Below are positions 1 to 8,720 of a stretch of DNA of 64,000 bases, piece by piece. The translations under genes and the position numbers were made by a program. The stretch's first letter is position 1. Each line of letters starts with the position of its first letter. The stretch lies in NCBI GenBank assembly GCA_004556155.1, contig SFIM01000004.1, positions 53,217 to 117,216 on the forward strand, given 5' to 3'. This stretch comes from Clostridiales bacterium (GTDB lineage: Bacteria; Bacillota; Clostridia; Christensenellales; Aristaeellaceae). The notes beneath the pieces are model-generated. The model saw nothing but the letters and a program-made list of their open reading frames with translations, had not been told where the DNA came from and did not search any database.

Positions 1-100
1 CGCAAATTTTTGCATCCTCTTCGGGAATGCCGTAGCCCTTGAACGCATCCACAACAAAGTTGGTGATGACATCCCAGCTGACGATGTTGTTCTTCGCCAT
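1..100 (-). CDS. Malate/L-lactate/ureidoglycolate dehydrogenase family (Ldh_2), N-terminal fragment
   Basis: Only the first 33 codons are inside the window; the gene runs off the left edge. The N-terminus (MAKNNIVSWDVITNFVVDAF, then KGYGIPEEDAKIC) resembles the start of the NAD(P)-dependent Ldh_2 family, which oxidises 2-hydroxy acids such as malate, lactate or ureidoglycolate. The ATG is supported by a GGAGG about 7 nt upstream. It diverges from the Mrp gene and has its own promoter at 183-210. Substrate cannot be judged from this fragment. The family call rests on a short stretch and is moderate. Confidence 0.6.
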   Translation of the reverse strand, partial: MAKNNIVSWDVITNFVVDAFKGYGIPEEDAKIC

Positions 101-182
101 AATTGATATGCCTCCATCCTAAAAATAGTAGATTGGGGTACAAATGGTAAAGGGAATCGACATCCCAATTTCCACCAATACC

Positions 183-210
183 AGTATAACATATCCAGCG
201 GATTTGTCAA
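183..210 (-). promoter_or_regulatory. Promoter of the Ldh-family gene
   Basis: On the minus strand: TTGACA (205-210), 16-nt spacer, TATACT (183-188). A perfect 10-bp palindrome ATATCGATAT (224-233) lies just upstream of the -35 box and could be a regulator site; that role is inference. Confidence 0.7.
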
Positions 211-300
211 TTCATCTATTGAAATATCGATATAAAAATATCAAGCTTTTTGTACCGCGCCTTTTTTGCGCCTTTTCTTTTTGCTTTTTGCGCCCTTTGC

Positions 301-328
301 TTGACTAAAACAGCCAAATCAGTATAAT
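301..328 (+). promoter_or_regulatory. Promoter of the Mrp-family ATPase gene
   Basis: TTGACT (301-306), 16-nt spacer, TATAAT (323-328), 55 nt before the start codon. An inverted repeat ATGTAC-GTCTT-GTACAT at 339-355 sits at and just after the expected transcription start, where a repressor could bind. Confidence 0.75.
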
Positions 329-382
329 ATTAAAAGTGATGTACGTCTTGTACATGATTATATCAGAATAGAAGGAATCATC

Positions 383-1216
383 ATGAGCGAAAATTGCACC
401 CATGACTGCTCCACATGCTCCAGCGCCTGCGCATCGCGCACCGCGCCGCAGGATCTGCTTGAAAAGCCCAACGACATGACCCATGTCAAAAAGCTGATCG
501 GCGTGGTCAGCGGCAAGGGCGGCGTGGGCAAAAGCCTGGTCACCTCCATGCTGGCCGTGCTGATGAGCCGTCAGGGCTACACCGCAGCCGTTCTGGATGC
601 GGATATGACTGGCCCCTCCATCCCCCGCGCCTTCGGCCTGCACGAGCAGGCGCAGGGCACCGATATCGGCATCATGCCCGTCATTACCAAAACCGGTATC
701 CGGGTGATGAGCCTGAACCTGCTGCTGGAGCACGATACCGATCCCGTCGTATGGCGCGGCCCGGTCATCGCCGGCGCGGTCAAGCAGTTCTGGACGGACG
801 TTGTGTGGGGCGACGTAGACTTTATGTTTGTGGATATGCCTCCGGGAACGGGCGACGTGCCCCTGACGGTGTTCCAGTCGCTGCCGGTAGACGGCATTGT
901 GGTTGTGGCCACCCCGCAGGAGCTGGTGGGCATGATTGTGGAAAAGGCCGTCAAAATGGCTGATATGATGAACGTGCCGGTGCTGGGTCTGGTGGAAAAC
1001 ATGTCCTCCTTCCGCTGCCCGGACTGCGGCAAGGTGCACGCTATTTTCGGCGAAAGCCATGCCGATGACATCGCCAAGGCCCATGGCATCTCCCCCGTGT
1101 GCCGCCTGCCAATCAATCCCAAGCTGGCCGCCGCCGTAGACGCGGGCATGATTGAGCTGATGGACGAAAACGGGCTGGACGCGCTGGCGGATAAGCTGGC
1201 CGGTCTGCTGCGGTAA
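383..1216 (+). CDS. Mrp/NBP35/ApbC-family iron-sulfur cluster carrier ATPase
   Basis: A 277-residue cytoplasmic P-loop ATPase of the MinD/Mrp class, which carries Fe-S clusters to apo-proteins. The deviant Walker A GKGGVGKS is at about residues 44-51 and the family CPDC cluster motif (FRCPDCGKVH) is near residue 212, where a dimer would bridge a 4Fe-4S cluster. An extra N-terminal cysteine set (C5, C9, C12, C16) resembles the N-terminal cluster of eukaryotic Nbp35 and is common in anaerobe Mrp proteins. The start has AAGGA upstream. Monocistronic, from its own promoter. Family call is firm; client proteins are unknown. Confidence 0.93.
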   Translation: MSENCTHDCSTCSSACASRTAPQDLLEKPNDMTHVKKLIGVVSGKGGVGKSLVTSMLAVLMSRQGYTAAVLDADMTGPSIPRAFGLHEQAQGTDIGIMPVITKTGIRVMSLNLLLEHDTDPVVWRGPVIAGAVKQFWTDVVWGDVDFMFVDMPPGTGDVPLTVFQSLPVDGIVVVATPQELVGMIVEKAVKMADMMNVPVLGLVENMSSFRCPDCGKVHAIFGESHADDIAKAHGISPVCRLPINPKLAAAVDAGMIELMDENGLDALADKLAGLLR

Positions 1217-1282
1217 TCTTGCAAAAGCAAATCAATACAAATCCGTGGGGTTCAAACGCCCTGCGGACTTTTTGTTGTTCTG

Positions 1283-1984
1283 TTATTGCCTGAACGGCCA
1301 GGGCTTAAGCACAAACGGTTCACAGTTAGTAGTATCCAGCGTCTTTTCCATCACCTCGCCGGTACGGGCATTTACGGTAAGCAGCAACCATGTGTATGAA
1401 TCGTAAGGCAGATCCGACGGGCGGTTCATCTCATGAATAACGGAAATATACCATATTGGTTCCTGGCCTTTTTCGCCGCAGTTGTACTGCGAAATGTACA
1501 TCATGTACAGCACCATATGTTCGCTGCTTAACTGTTCCTCGCCGTAGCGCTCCACAAACGCCTGATAGTTCTTAGGAAACTGCTGCTCAAGCTCCGGCAA
1601 TGAATCGCTGTAGGTTTGCAGTGCAATCTGCTCCGCCTGCTCGCGGGATATCCCGCTTTCGTATTCCTCAATCAGCTGTGCCAGCGGCCACTCAGGGGAG
1701 CCCGTTGCTTCGCCAGTCCATGCGTCCACGGTAATTTCCACGCTGATCATATGTTCTTTTTTGTACTGAAATACAAATCTGCTCTTGTCCCGCCAATCCA
1801 GATCCCCCGAAACATAGGAAATCCAAATATTATCCTTCATTTCCTGCGTAAGGCCTGGATAAATCGTATCAAATTCTCGAATAGCAATCGTTTTTGCTTC
1901 CGGCGTAGGATAATACGTTGCTTGCGCCGGCAAGGCAAACAGGCATAAAAGCAAGCAGATGGCAATCAGCTTTTTCATGGACAA
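1283..1984 (-). CDS. Secreted PepSY-like hypothetical protein
   Basis: A 233-residue protein with a clear signal peptide (cleavage after LPAQA, about residue 22). It contains two PepSY-like units: a helical ISREQAEQIALQTY stretch, and strand pairs ending in TVDAWTGEA and TVNARTGEV, the usual close of a PepSY repeat. PepSY domains are thought to restrain or sense extracellular proteases, but no function is assigned here. The same type of repeat forms the sensor part of the M56 protein at 40026-43175. Transcribed divergently from secA with its own promoter. Confidence 0.7.
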   Translation of the reverse strand: MSMKKLIAICLLLCLFALPAQATYYPTPEAKTIAIREFDTIYPGLTQEMKDNIWISYVSGDLDWRDKSRFVFQYKKEHMISVEITVDAWTGEATGSPEWPLAQLIEEYESGISREQAEQIALQTYSDSLPELEQQFPKNYQAFVERYGEEQLSSEHMVLYMMYISQYNCGEKGQEPIWYISVIHEMNRPSDLPYDSYTWLLLTVNARTGEVMEKTLDTTNCEPFVLKPWPFRQ

Positions 1985-2039
1985 GCCCTTTCTATTCAGT
2001 CATGCGTTCATGATCGTTCAGCAGCATTCTTTCCCTATG

Positions 2040-2068
2040 AGTGTATAATACTTCGCATCGAATGTCAA
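2040..2068 (-). promoter_or_regulatory. Promoter of the PepSY-like secreted protein gene
   Basis: Minus strand TTGACA (2063-2068), 17-nt spacer, TACACT (2040-2045). An overlapping TATACA offers an alternative -10 with a 15-nt spacer. Confidence 0.6.
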
Positions 2069-2126
2069 GAATACGCCGCATTGCCCTTTTCTCCAAAGCC
2101 CTTTTCTCTTTTCTCCAAAGCCGCGC

Positions 2127-2155
2127 TTGCCAGCCTTTATGGGATATGCTATAAT
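2127..2155 (+). promoter_or_regulatory. Promoter of secA
   Basis: TTGCCA (2127-2132), 17-nt spacer, TATAAT (2150-2155) preceded by TGC, giving an extended -10. The start codon follows 35 nt later behind an AAGGAG site. Confidence 0.8.
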
Positions 2156-2189
2156 ATAGGATGGTAAATAATCCGAAGGAGCTACCCTT

Positions 2190-4997
2190 ATGGAATGGAT
2201 CAAGAAACTGCTTACGCCCAGCCCCGAAAAGCTGCTCAAGCCCCTGTATAAGCAGGCGGACGCCATCGACGCGCTGGAGCCTACATATGAAAAGCTGACC
2301 GACGATCAGCTGCGTGAAAAGACCAACGAGCTGCGCGCCCGTGCGCAGGGCGGGGAGGAGCTGGACAAGCTGCTGCCCGAGGCCTTCGCTGTGGTGCGTG
2401 AGGGCAGCAAGCGCGTGCTGGGCATGCGCCCCTTCCGGGTACAGATGATCGGCGGCATCGTGCTGCATCAGGGCCGCATCGCCGAGATGAAAACCGGCGA
2501 GGGCAAAACGCTGACCGCCGCTATGCCCGCCTATCTGAACGCGCTGTCGGGCAAGGGCGTGCACATCGTCACCGTCAACGATTACCTGGCCAAGTTCCAG
2601 GGCGAGGAAATGGGCAAGCTCTACCGCTTCCTGGGCATGAGCGTGGGCATCATTCTCAACGGCCTGACCCCCGAGCAGCGCAAAGCCGCCTATAGCTGCG
2701 ATATCACCTACGGCACCAATAACGAGCTGGGCTTTGATTACCTGCGCGACAACATGGTGGTCTATAAGGAAAACATGGTGCAGCGCGAGCACAACTTTGC
2801 CATCGTGGACGAGGTGGACTCCATCCTCATCGATGAGGCGCGCACGCCGCTGATTATCTCCGGCCAGGGCGAAAAGTCCACCGATATGTATGAAAAGGCC
2901 GATCACTTTGTATGCCGCCTGGTTCGGGGCGAAAAGAAAGAGGATCCCGAGCTGGCGGGGCAGAGCAGCACCGTGCGCCGCCTGATGGGCGAGCAGGTGG
3001 AAATTGACGGCGATTACTGGGTGGACGAAAAGGAAAAGAGCGCCACCCTGACCGAGGCAGGCGTGGAAAAGGCCGAAAAGTACTTCGGCGTGGAAAACCT
3101 GTCCGACCCCGAAAACAACGAGCTGTACCACTACATCATCCAGGCGCTCAAGGCCAACGCCATCATGAAGCGCGACGTGGACTATGTGGTGCAGGATAAC
3201 CAGGTCATGATCGTGGACGAGTTCACCGGCCGCATCATGGTGGGCCGCCGCTTCTCCGACGGTCTGCACCAGGCGCTGGAGGCCAAGGAGCATGTAAAGG
3301 TTGAGCGCGAAAGCCGCACCCTAGCCACCATCACCTATCAGAATTTCTTCCGCATGTACCATAAGCTGTCGGGTATGACGGGTACCGCCAAAACCGAAGA
3401 AGCCGAGTTCCAGGGCATTTACGCGCTGGACGTGGTGCAGATTCCCACCAACAAGCCCATGATCCGCAAGGATCTCAACGATATGGTCTACACCACCAAG
3501 AAGGGCAAGTACAGGGCCGTAGTGGAGGAGATCATCCGCCGCCATGCCACCGGCCAGCCCGTGCTGGTGGGTACCATCTCGGTAGAGGTCAGCGAGCTGC
3601 TGTCCCACATGCTGGAAATGCGCGGTGTGCCTCATGAGGTGCTAAACGCCAAGCATCATGCCCGCGAGGCCGCCATCGTGGCACAGGCCGGCCATTACGG
3701 CGCCGTCACCATCGCCACCAACATGGCGGGCCGTGGCACGGATATCCTGCTGGGCGGCAACCCGGATTACATGGCCCGCCGCACCATGCGGCAGGAGGGC
3801 TATGAGGACGAGATCATCGAGCTGGCCACCGGCCATAACGAGGACGTGACCGACGTGGTGCTCGCCGCCCGTGCGCACTATACCCAGCTGCGCGCCGAGT
3901 ATAAAAAAGAAACCGATGTGGCGCACGACCGCGTGGTTGCCCTGGGCGGCCTGCACATCCTGGGCACCGAGCGCCACGAAAGCCGCCGCATCGACAATCA
4001 GCTGCGCGGCCGCGCCGGCCGTCAGGGCGATCCGGGCAGCAGCCAGTTCTTCATCTCCATGGAGGACGATCTGCTGCGCATCTTCGGCGGCGAACGGATG
4101 AAGATGCTCTCCTCCCGCCTGGGCATGGACGAGGATACCCCGCTGGATGCAAAGCTGCTGACCAGCCAGATCGAAAACGCCCAGAAGCGCATGGAAAGCC
4201 GCAACTACGAAATCCGCAAGCACGTGCTGCAATACGATGACGTCATGAACCAGCAGCGCGAGCTGATCTATAAGCAGCGCCGTCAGGTGCTGGAAGGCGA
4301 GAACGTCCACGATAACATCGTCAGCATGATCGAGCAGCTCATCGAGGGCGCTGTCGCTCACGAGTGCAGCAATCCCGATCCCGCCCTGTGGCAGCTTGAC
4401 AGCCTGGCCGAATATCTGGGGCGCCTGTGCGTGCCGCCCACCGAAATCACCGGGCATGAGAACGAGCTGCGCAAGCTGAATAAGGATCAAATCAAAGAGC
4501 GTCTGCTCAATATCTCCCTCGAGCTTTACCGCAAGCGCGAGGAACAGCTGACCGCCTATGGTCACGATATGCGTGAGCTGGAACGCGCCTTTCTGCTGCA
4601 CAGCGTAGATCGCCGCTGGATGGATCATATCGACGCGATGGATCAGCTGCGCGACGGCATCGGCCTGCGCGCCTTCGCCCAGCGCGACCCCATCAACGAA
4701 TACAAGATGGAATCCTACGATATGTTTGAGGATATGGTGCGCCTGATCCTCGAGGATACGGTGCGGCTGCTGTTCCTGGCTCATATCGAGGATCGCAACG
4801 CCCAGCGCCGCCGCGCCGTTGCCGCCATCACCGGCACCAACGATGTAAAGAACAGCTCCGCCATGGAAAAGGCCGCCAAGTCCTCCCGTCAGGAGGGCGC
4901 GCGTCCCGTCAAGGCCGATAAAAAGCCTGGCCGCAACGATCCCTGCCCCTGCGGCAGCGGCAAAAAGTATAAAAACTGCTGCGGACGCAACGAATAA
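2190..4997 (+). CDS. secA: Preprotein translocase ATPase SecA
   Basis: A 935-residue SecA, the cytosolic motor that pushes unfolded preproteins through SecYEG. Walker A (MKTGEGKTL, about residue 98), DEVD box (IVDEVDSILIDEARTPL, about residue 204), the helicase motif TNMAGRGTDI and the RAGRQGDPGSS motif are intact. The C-terminus ends in the zinc/SecB-type tail CPCGSGKKYKNCCG. Length is slightly above the usual 840-900 residues because of inserts in the preprotein cross-linking and scaffold regions. prfB follows 55 nt downstream without a visible terminator, so the two are probably cotranscribed, an arrangement common in Firmicutes. Confidence 0.98.
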   Translation: MEWIKKLLTPSPEKLLKPLYKQADAIDALEPTYEKLTDDQLREKTNELRARAQGGEELDKLLPEAFAVVREGSKRVLGMRPFRVQMIGGIVLHQGRIAEMKTGEGKTLTAAMPAYLNALSGKGVHIVTVNDYLAKFQGEEMGKLYRFLGMSVGIILNGLTPEQRKAAYSCDITYGTNNELGFDYLRDNMVVYKENMVQREHNFAIVDEVDSILIDEARTPLIISGQGEKSTDMYEKADHFVCRLVRGEKKEDPELAGQSSTVRRLMGEQVEIDGDYWVDEKEKSATLTEAGVEKAEKYFGVENLSDPENNELYHYIIQALKANAIMKRDVDYVVQDNQVMIVDEFTGRIMVGRRFSDGLHQALEAKEHVKVERESRTLATITYQNFFRMYHKLSGMTGTAKTEEAEFQGIYALDVVQIPTNKPMIRKDLNDMVYTTKKGKYRAVVEEIIRRHATGQPVLVGTISVEVSELLSHMLEMRGVPHEVLNAKHHAREAAIVAQAGHYGAVTIATNMAGRGTDILLGGNPDYMARRTMRQEGYEDEIIELATGHNEDVTDVVLAARAHYTQLRAEYKKETDVAHDRVVALGGLHILGTERHESRRIDNQLRGRAGRQGDPGSSQFFISMEDDLLRIFGGERMKMLSSRLGMDEDTPLDAKLLTSQIENAQKRMESRNYEIRKHVLQYDDVMNQQRELIYKQRRQVLEGENVHDNIVSMIEQLIEGAVAHECSNPDPALWQLDSLAEYLGRLCVPPTEITGHENELRKLNKDQIKERLLNISLELYRKREEQLTAYGHDMRELERAFLLHSVDRRWMDHIDAMDQLRDGIGLRAFAQRDPINEYKMESYDMFEDMVRLILEDTVRLLFLAHIEDRNAQRRRAVAAITGTNDVKNSSAMEKAAKSSRQEGARPVKADKKPGRNDPCPCGSGKKYKNCCGRNE

Positions 4998-5052
4998 AGC
5001 CCGCCTTTGACACTGACTTCCCCCAGCGATTTCACAAAATGGAGGATAATCC

Positions 5053-6156
5053 ATGATTCTTGAGTTTGAAAAGTACCGCACCGATCTGGAAGCCCTGCGC
5101 GCCAAGCTGCACGATGTAGGCGATGGTCTGCATATCGACCATATGCAGCAGGAATTGGCCGAGCTGCATGAGGAGCAGGACGAGCCGGGCTTTTGGGATA
5201 ATCTGGAGCGCAGCACCCATGTGACCCGCAAAATTTCTCAGTTGGAAGCCAAGATCAAGCATTATGAGGGGCTGGTATCCCAATGCGACGACATCGAGGT
5301 GATGATGGAGCTGGCCGAGGAAGCGGACGATGCGTCCGTGGTGCCTGAAGTCAGCGAAATGCTGGAAAAGCTGCGCAGCGATACCGACGCGCTGGAGCTG
5401 GAAACGCTGATGCGCGGCCAGTATGACGACCATGACGCGGTGCTGTCCCTGCATGCCGGCGCGGGCGGCACCGAGGCGCAGGACTGGACCAGCATGCTCT
5501 ACCGTATGTATACCCGCTACTGTGAGCGCATGGGCTTTACGGTGAAGCTGCTGGATATTCTGGAGGGCGACGAGGCCGGGCTCAAGTCCGTTACCTTTGA
5601 GGTGAGCGGCGACCATGCCTACGGCTATCTGCGCGGAGAAAAAGGCGTTCACCGCCTGGTGCGCATCAGCCCCTTTGACGCCAACGCCCGCCGCCACACC
5701 AGCTTTGCCTCGTTGGACGTGGCTCCCATGCTGGAAGATCTGGACGACGACATCGAAATCGACATGAAGGACGTGCGCGTGGATACCTACCATTCCAGCG
5801 GTGCGGGCGGCCAGAACGTCAACAAGACCTCCTCCGCCGTGCGCATGACGCACTTCCCCAGCGGCATCGTGGTAGCCTGCCAGACCGAGCGCGACCAGGT
5901 GCAGAACCGCGCCACCTGCTTGAAGATGCTCAAGGCCAGGCTGCTTGAAATCCGCGAGCGTGAGCGTGAGCAGCAAATGGCCGATATCAAGGGCGAAATG
6001 AAAAAGATCGAGTGGGGCAGCCAGATTCGCTCCTACGTTTTCCAGCCCTACACCATGGTCAAGGATCACCGCACGGGCTACGAAACCGGCGCAATTGACG
6101 ACGTGATGAACGGCAACCTGGACGGCTTCACCGTGGCCTACCTGAAAATGCAGTAA
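5053..6156 (+). CDS. prfB: Peptide chain release factor 2 (no programmed frameshift)
   Basis: RF2, 367 residues, terminates translation at UGA and UAA. The GGQ peptidyl-hydrolysis motif (GAGGQNVNKT) is near residue 252 and the stop-codon-recognition tripeptide SPF (RISPFD) near residue 206, which identifies RF2 rather than RF1. Many bacteria have an in-frame UGA around codon 25 that requires +1 frameshifting; here that region (GDGLHIDHMQQ) is a single open frame, so the autoregulatory switch is absent. GGAGG precedes the ATG. The next gene starts one base after the stop, indicating an operon. Confidence 0.97.
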   Translation: MILEFEKYRTDLEALRAKLHDVGDGLHIDHMQQELAELHEEQDEPGFWDNLERSTHVTRKISQLEAKIKHYEGLVSQCDDIEVMMELAEEADDASVVPEVSEMLEKLRSDTDALELETLMRGQYDDHDAVLSLHAGAGGTEAQDWTSMLYRMYTRYCERMGFTVKLLDILEGDEAGLKSVTFEVSGDHAYGYLRGEKGVHRLVRISPFDANARRHTSFASLDVAPMLEDLDDDIEIDMKDVRVDTYHSSGAGGQNVNKTSSAVRMTHFPSGIVVACQTERDQVQNRATCLKMLKARLLEIREREREQQMADIKGEMKKIEWGSQIRSYVFQPYTMVKDHRTGYETGAIDDVMNGNLDGFTVAYLKMQ

Positions 6157-6157
6157 A

Positions 6158-6874
6158 ATGCGCAGGCTTTCCATCGCGCTGCTTTCCGGGCTGACGCTGC
6201 TGTGCATGCTGATCGCCGGGCTTTGCCTGGCCATCCTGCGCACGGCAACGAACGCACAGCTATACAGCGCGGGCTTTGCCGCCTGCGCTGATACCCAGGC
6301 GATGAACGTGCCTGCCTCGCAGTACGATGCGATTGCGCAGGCGCTCAGCCGCTATTTTGCCGGAAAGGCCGATACCCCGCAGGCACAAATTCTCAAGGGC
6401 GGCGCGCTGGCCAGCGCCTTTAACGAGAAGGAACTGCAGCATCTATCCGATGTGCGCCGGCTCTTTCAATCGCTGCGGGCTTTGGGCTTGATCCTGATGA
6501 TTGCGGTATCCGCGCTTATGCTGACAGCCTGTGCGCTGGCTTGGCGCAGCAGGTTGACGGCGCGTACGCTTGCCAGAACCGTGCTGCTGGGCTGGGCTGG
6601 GGCGATGGTGCTGATCGGCGCTGTCGCGCTCTTGGCGGCGGTGGCTTTCAACAGCCTTTTCGTGCTGCTGCACCGGCTTTTGTTCAGCAATGAGCTGTGG
6701 CTGATGGATCCGCAAACCGACCTGATCATCCTGCTGATGCCCGAATCCTTTTTTGTGTTGCTTTCCGCGCAGCTTGGCTGGCTGATGCTTCGGTTTTTCT
6801 GGCCGCTGGGCCTCATCCTGGCTGCGCTGTTGTACCTTTCCTTCAAACCAATGAAATCAGGCGAACCGACATGA
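6158..6874 (+). CDS. Integral membrane protein, DUF1461 (TIGR01906) family
   Basis: A 238-residue membrane protein with an N-terminal transmembrane helix, an outward loop (about residues 30-105), then three to four helices. The family signature around FSNELWLMDPQTDLII and MPESFF is present near residues 182-206. Function of the family is not established. It starts one base after prfB and overlaps tsaD by ATGA, so translation of the three genes is probably coupled. Confidence 0.8.
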   Translation: MRRLSIALLSGLTLLCMLIAGLCLAILRTATNAQLYSAGFAACADTQAMNVPASQYDAIAQALSRYFAGKADTPQAQILKGGALASAFNEKELQHLSDVRRLFQSLRALGLILMIAVSALMLTACALAWRSRLTARTLARTVLLGWAGAMVLIGAVALLAAVAFNSLFVLLHRLLFSNELWLMDPQTDLIILLMPESFFVLLSAQLGWLMLRFFWPLGLILAALLYLSFKPMKSGEPT

Positions 6875-7929
6875 GCTATATTGCCACCTGCCGCGCCGGG
6901 CTTGCCGCCCTGCAGGCAAAAAAAGAGGTGAATATTCTCGCCATCGAATCCTCCTGCGACGAAACCGCCGCTGCTGTGATTCAAAACGGCCGCAAGATCC
7001 TGTCCAGCGCCGTGTTTACCCAGATTCCCCTGCACGCCGTGTACGGCGGCGTGGTGCCCGAAATTGCCAGCCGCGCGCATGTGGATGCGGTTGATCGCAT
7101 GGTAGATTACGCACTGAACGAGGCCGATATGAAGCTGCGCGATGTGGACGCCATCGGCGTCACCTACGGCCCCGGTCTGGTAGGCGCACTGCTGACGGGC
7201 GTGAGCTGCGCCAAGGCGCTGGCCTATGCGACGGATAAGCCGTTGATTCCAGTCAATCACATCGAGGGGCACATCTGCGCCAATTACCTTACGCATCCGG
7301 AGCTGACCCCGCCCTTTATCTGCCTGGTGGCCAGCGGCGGGCACAGCCATATCCTGATGGTGGAGGATTACGGCGTATACAGGCTGCTGGGCTGCACGCA
7401 GGATGACGCGGCGGGCGAGGCCTTTGACAAGGCTGCGCGCGTGCTGCATCTACCCTACCCGGGCGGCCCGCTGCTGGACAAGCTGGCCCAGCAGGGCAAT
7501 CCCGGCGCGGTCAAGCTGCCCACGGCGCATACGCCCGGCGCGTATGATTTCAGCTTTTCAGGCTTGAAAACGGCCTTTATCAACGCCGTGCACACCATGG
7601 AGCAGCGCGGTGAAACCGCACGGCCGGAGGATCTGGCCGCCTCCTTCCAGCATGCCGTGGTCAAGGCGCTGCTGGATAAAACCATGCTGGCGGCGCTGGA
7701 TCACCATGTAACCAAGCTGGCGCTGGCCGGCGGCGTATCGGCCAATAGCGGCCTGCGCGCAGCCTTTGAGCAGGCCTGCCAAAAGGCTGGGATCACCCTT
7801 TACCTGCCCCAGCTAAAGCTGTGCGGCGACAATGCGGCCATGATCGGCTCCGCCGCCTATTACCGGCTGATGCGCGGCGAAATCGCCGACCTGTCCCTGA
7901 ACGCCAAGCCCGCGCTGCGGCTGGTATAA
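6871..7929 (+). CDS. tsaD: tRNA N6-adenosine threonylcarbamoyltransferase TsaD
   Basis: A 352-residue ASKHA-fold enzyme that transfers the threonylcarbamoyl group to A37 of ANN-decoding tRNAs. The family start ILAIESSCDETAA, the metal-binding NHIEGH (about residues 128-133), the VASGGHSHI strand and the late GGVSANSGLR motif are all intact. The ATG at 6871 overlaps the previous stop (ATGA) and gives about 22 residues before the conserved IESSCDE block, longer than usual. An in-frame GTG at 6928 would give the standard length but has no separate ribosome site. A bidirectional terminator follows. Confidence 0.96.
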   Translation: MSYIATCRAGLAALQAKKEVNILAIESSCDETAAAVIQNGRKILSSAVFTQIPLHAVYGGVVPEIASRAHVDAVDRMVDYALNEADMKLRDVDAIGVTYGPGLVGALLTGVSCAKALAYATDKPLIPVNHIEGHICANYLTHPELTPPFICLVASGGHSHILMVEDYGVYRLLGCTQDDAAGEAFDKAARVLHLPYPGGPLLDKLAQQGNPGAVKLPTAHTPGAYDFSFSGLKTAFINAVHTMEQRGETARPEDLAASFQHAVVKALLDKTMLAALDHHVTKLALAGGVSANSGLRAAFEQACQKAGITLYLPQLKLCGDNAAMIGSAAYYRLMRGEIADLSLNAKPALRLV

Positions 7930-7964
7930 AGGATACAGCATTCTTTTCACGTGTCATAACAAAA

Positions 7965-8003
7965 CCGGCTGATCGGAGTTTTTCCAATCAGCCGGCTTTT
8001 TCC
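7965..8003. terminator. Bidirectional intrinsic terminator between tsaD and metI
   Basis: CCGGCTGAT (7965-7973) pairs perfectly with ATCAGCCGG (7987-7995). A T-run follows on the plus strand, and the AAAA before the stem gives one on the minus strand. It serves the convergent tsaD and met operons. Confidence 0.85.
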
Positions 8004-8008
8004 TTTTG

Positions 8009-8719
8009 TTATTTGCGGATGCGCTTATCCAGCTTGACGGACAGGCGCGTGCCGATGCTCTGGAACAGCTGCACCAGCACCACCAGCACGATCACCGCCA
8101 GGATCATCACAGGATAATTATACTTATTGTAGCCGTACATGATGGCCAGCTTGCCCAGACCGCCCGCGCCGATTGCGCCGCCCATGGCGGAATAGCCCAG
8201 GATGGTCGTGATGGCGATGGCCGCGTTATTGATCAGCGAGGGCACGCTTTCGGGCAGCATCACCTTGCAGATGATTTGCAGCGGGGACGCGCCCATGCTC
8301 TGCGCCATTTCAATGATATTGGGGTTCACCTCACGCAGGCTGCTTTCCACCAGACGCGCCACAAAGGGGAATGCCGCCACCACCAGCGGCACGATGGAGG
8401 CCACCGAGCCGTAGGATTTGCCCACGATCAGGCGGGTAAGGGGCACCACCAGGATCATCAGGATCAGGAAGGGCACCGAACGCAGCAGGTTAATCAGCGC
8501 GTTCAGCGCGCGCAGCACAAGTCTGGGCAGGGGCAGCACGCCCTTTTCATCGCCCGTCACCAGCAAAATGCCCAGCGGCAAGCCCAGCAGCATGGCAAAG
8601 GCCGTGGCCAGCACGGTTACATAGAAGGTTTCCCACAGATAATAGAGCACGCCGTTCTTGCTCAGATCCAGCAAAAGCTCCAGCGCGGTCTGCCATTTTT
8701 TCGCTGTAAACCAATTCAT
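8009..8719 (-). CDS. metI: Methionine ABC transporter permease MetI
   Basis: A 236-residue inner-membrane subunit with five to six helices. The EAA loop that docks on the ATPase is recognisable (EMAQSMGASPLQIICKVMLP, about residues 143-162). The family signature AMGGAIGAGGLG is near residue 185. It starts one base after the metN stop and is the last gene of metQ-metN-metI. With MetN and MetQ it imports L/D-methionine. The bidirectional terminator at 7965-8003 lies directly downstream. Confidence 0.95.
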   Translation of the reverse strand: MNWFTAKKWQTALELLLDLSKNGVLYYLWETFYVTVLATAFAMLLGLPLGILLVTGDEKGVLPLPRLVLRALNALINLLRSVPFLILMILVVPLTRLIVGKSYGSVASIVPLVVAAFPFVARLVESSLREVNPNIIEMAQSMGASPLQIICKVMLPESVPSLINNAAIAITTILGYSAMGGAIGAGGLGKLAIMYGYNKYNYPVMILAVIVLVVLVQLFQSIGTRLSVKLDKRIRK

Positions 8720-8720
8720 A

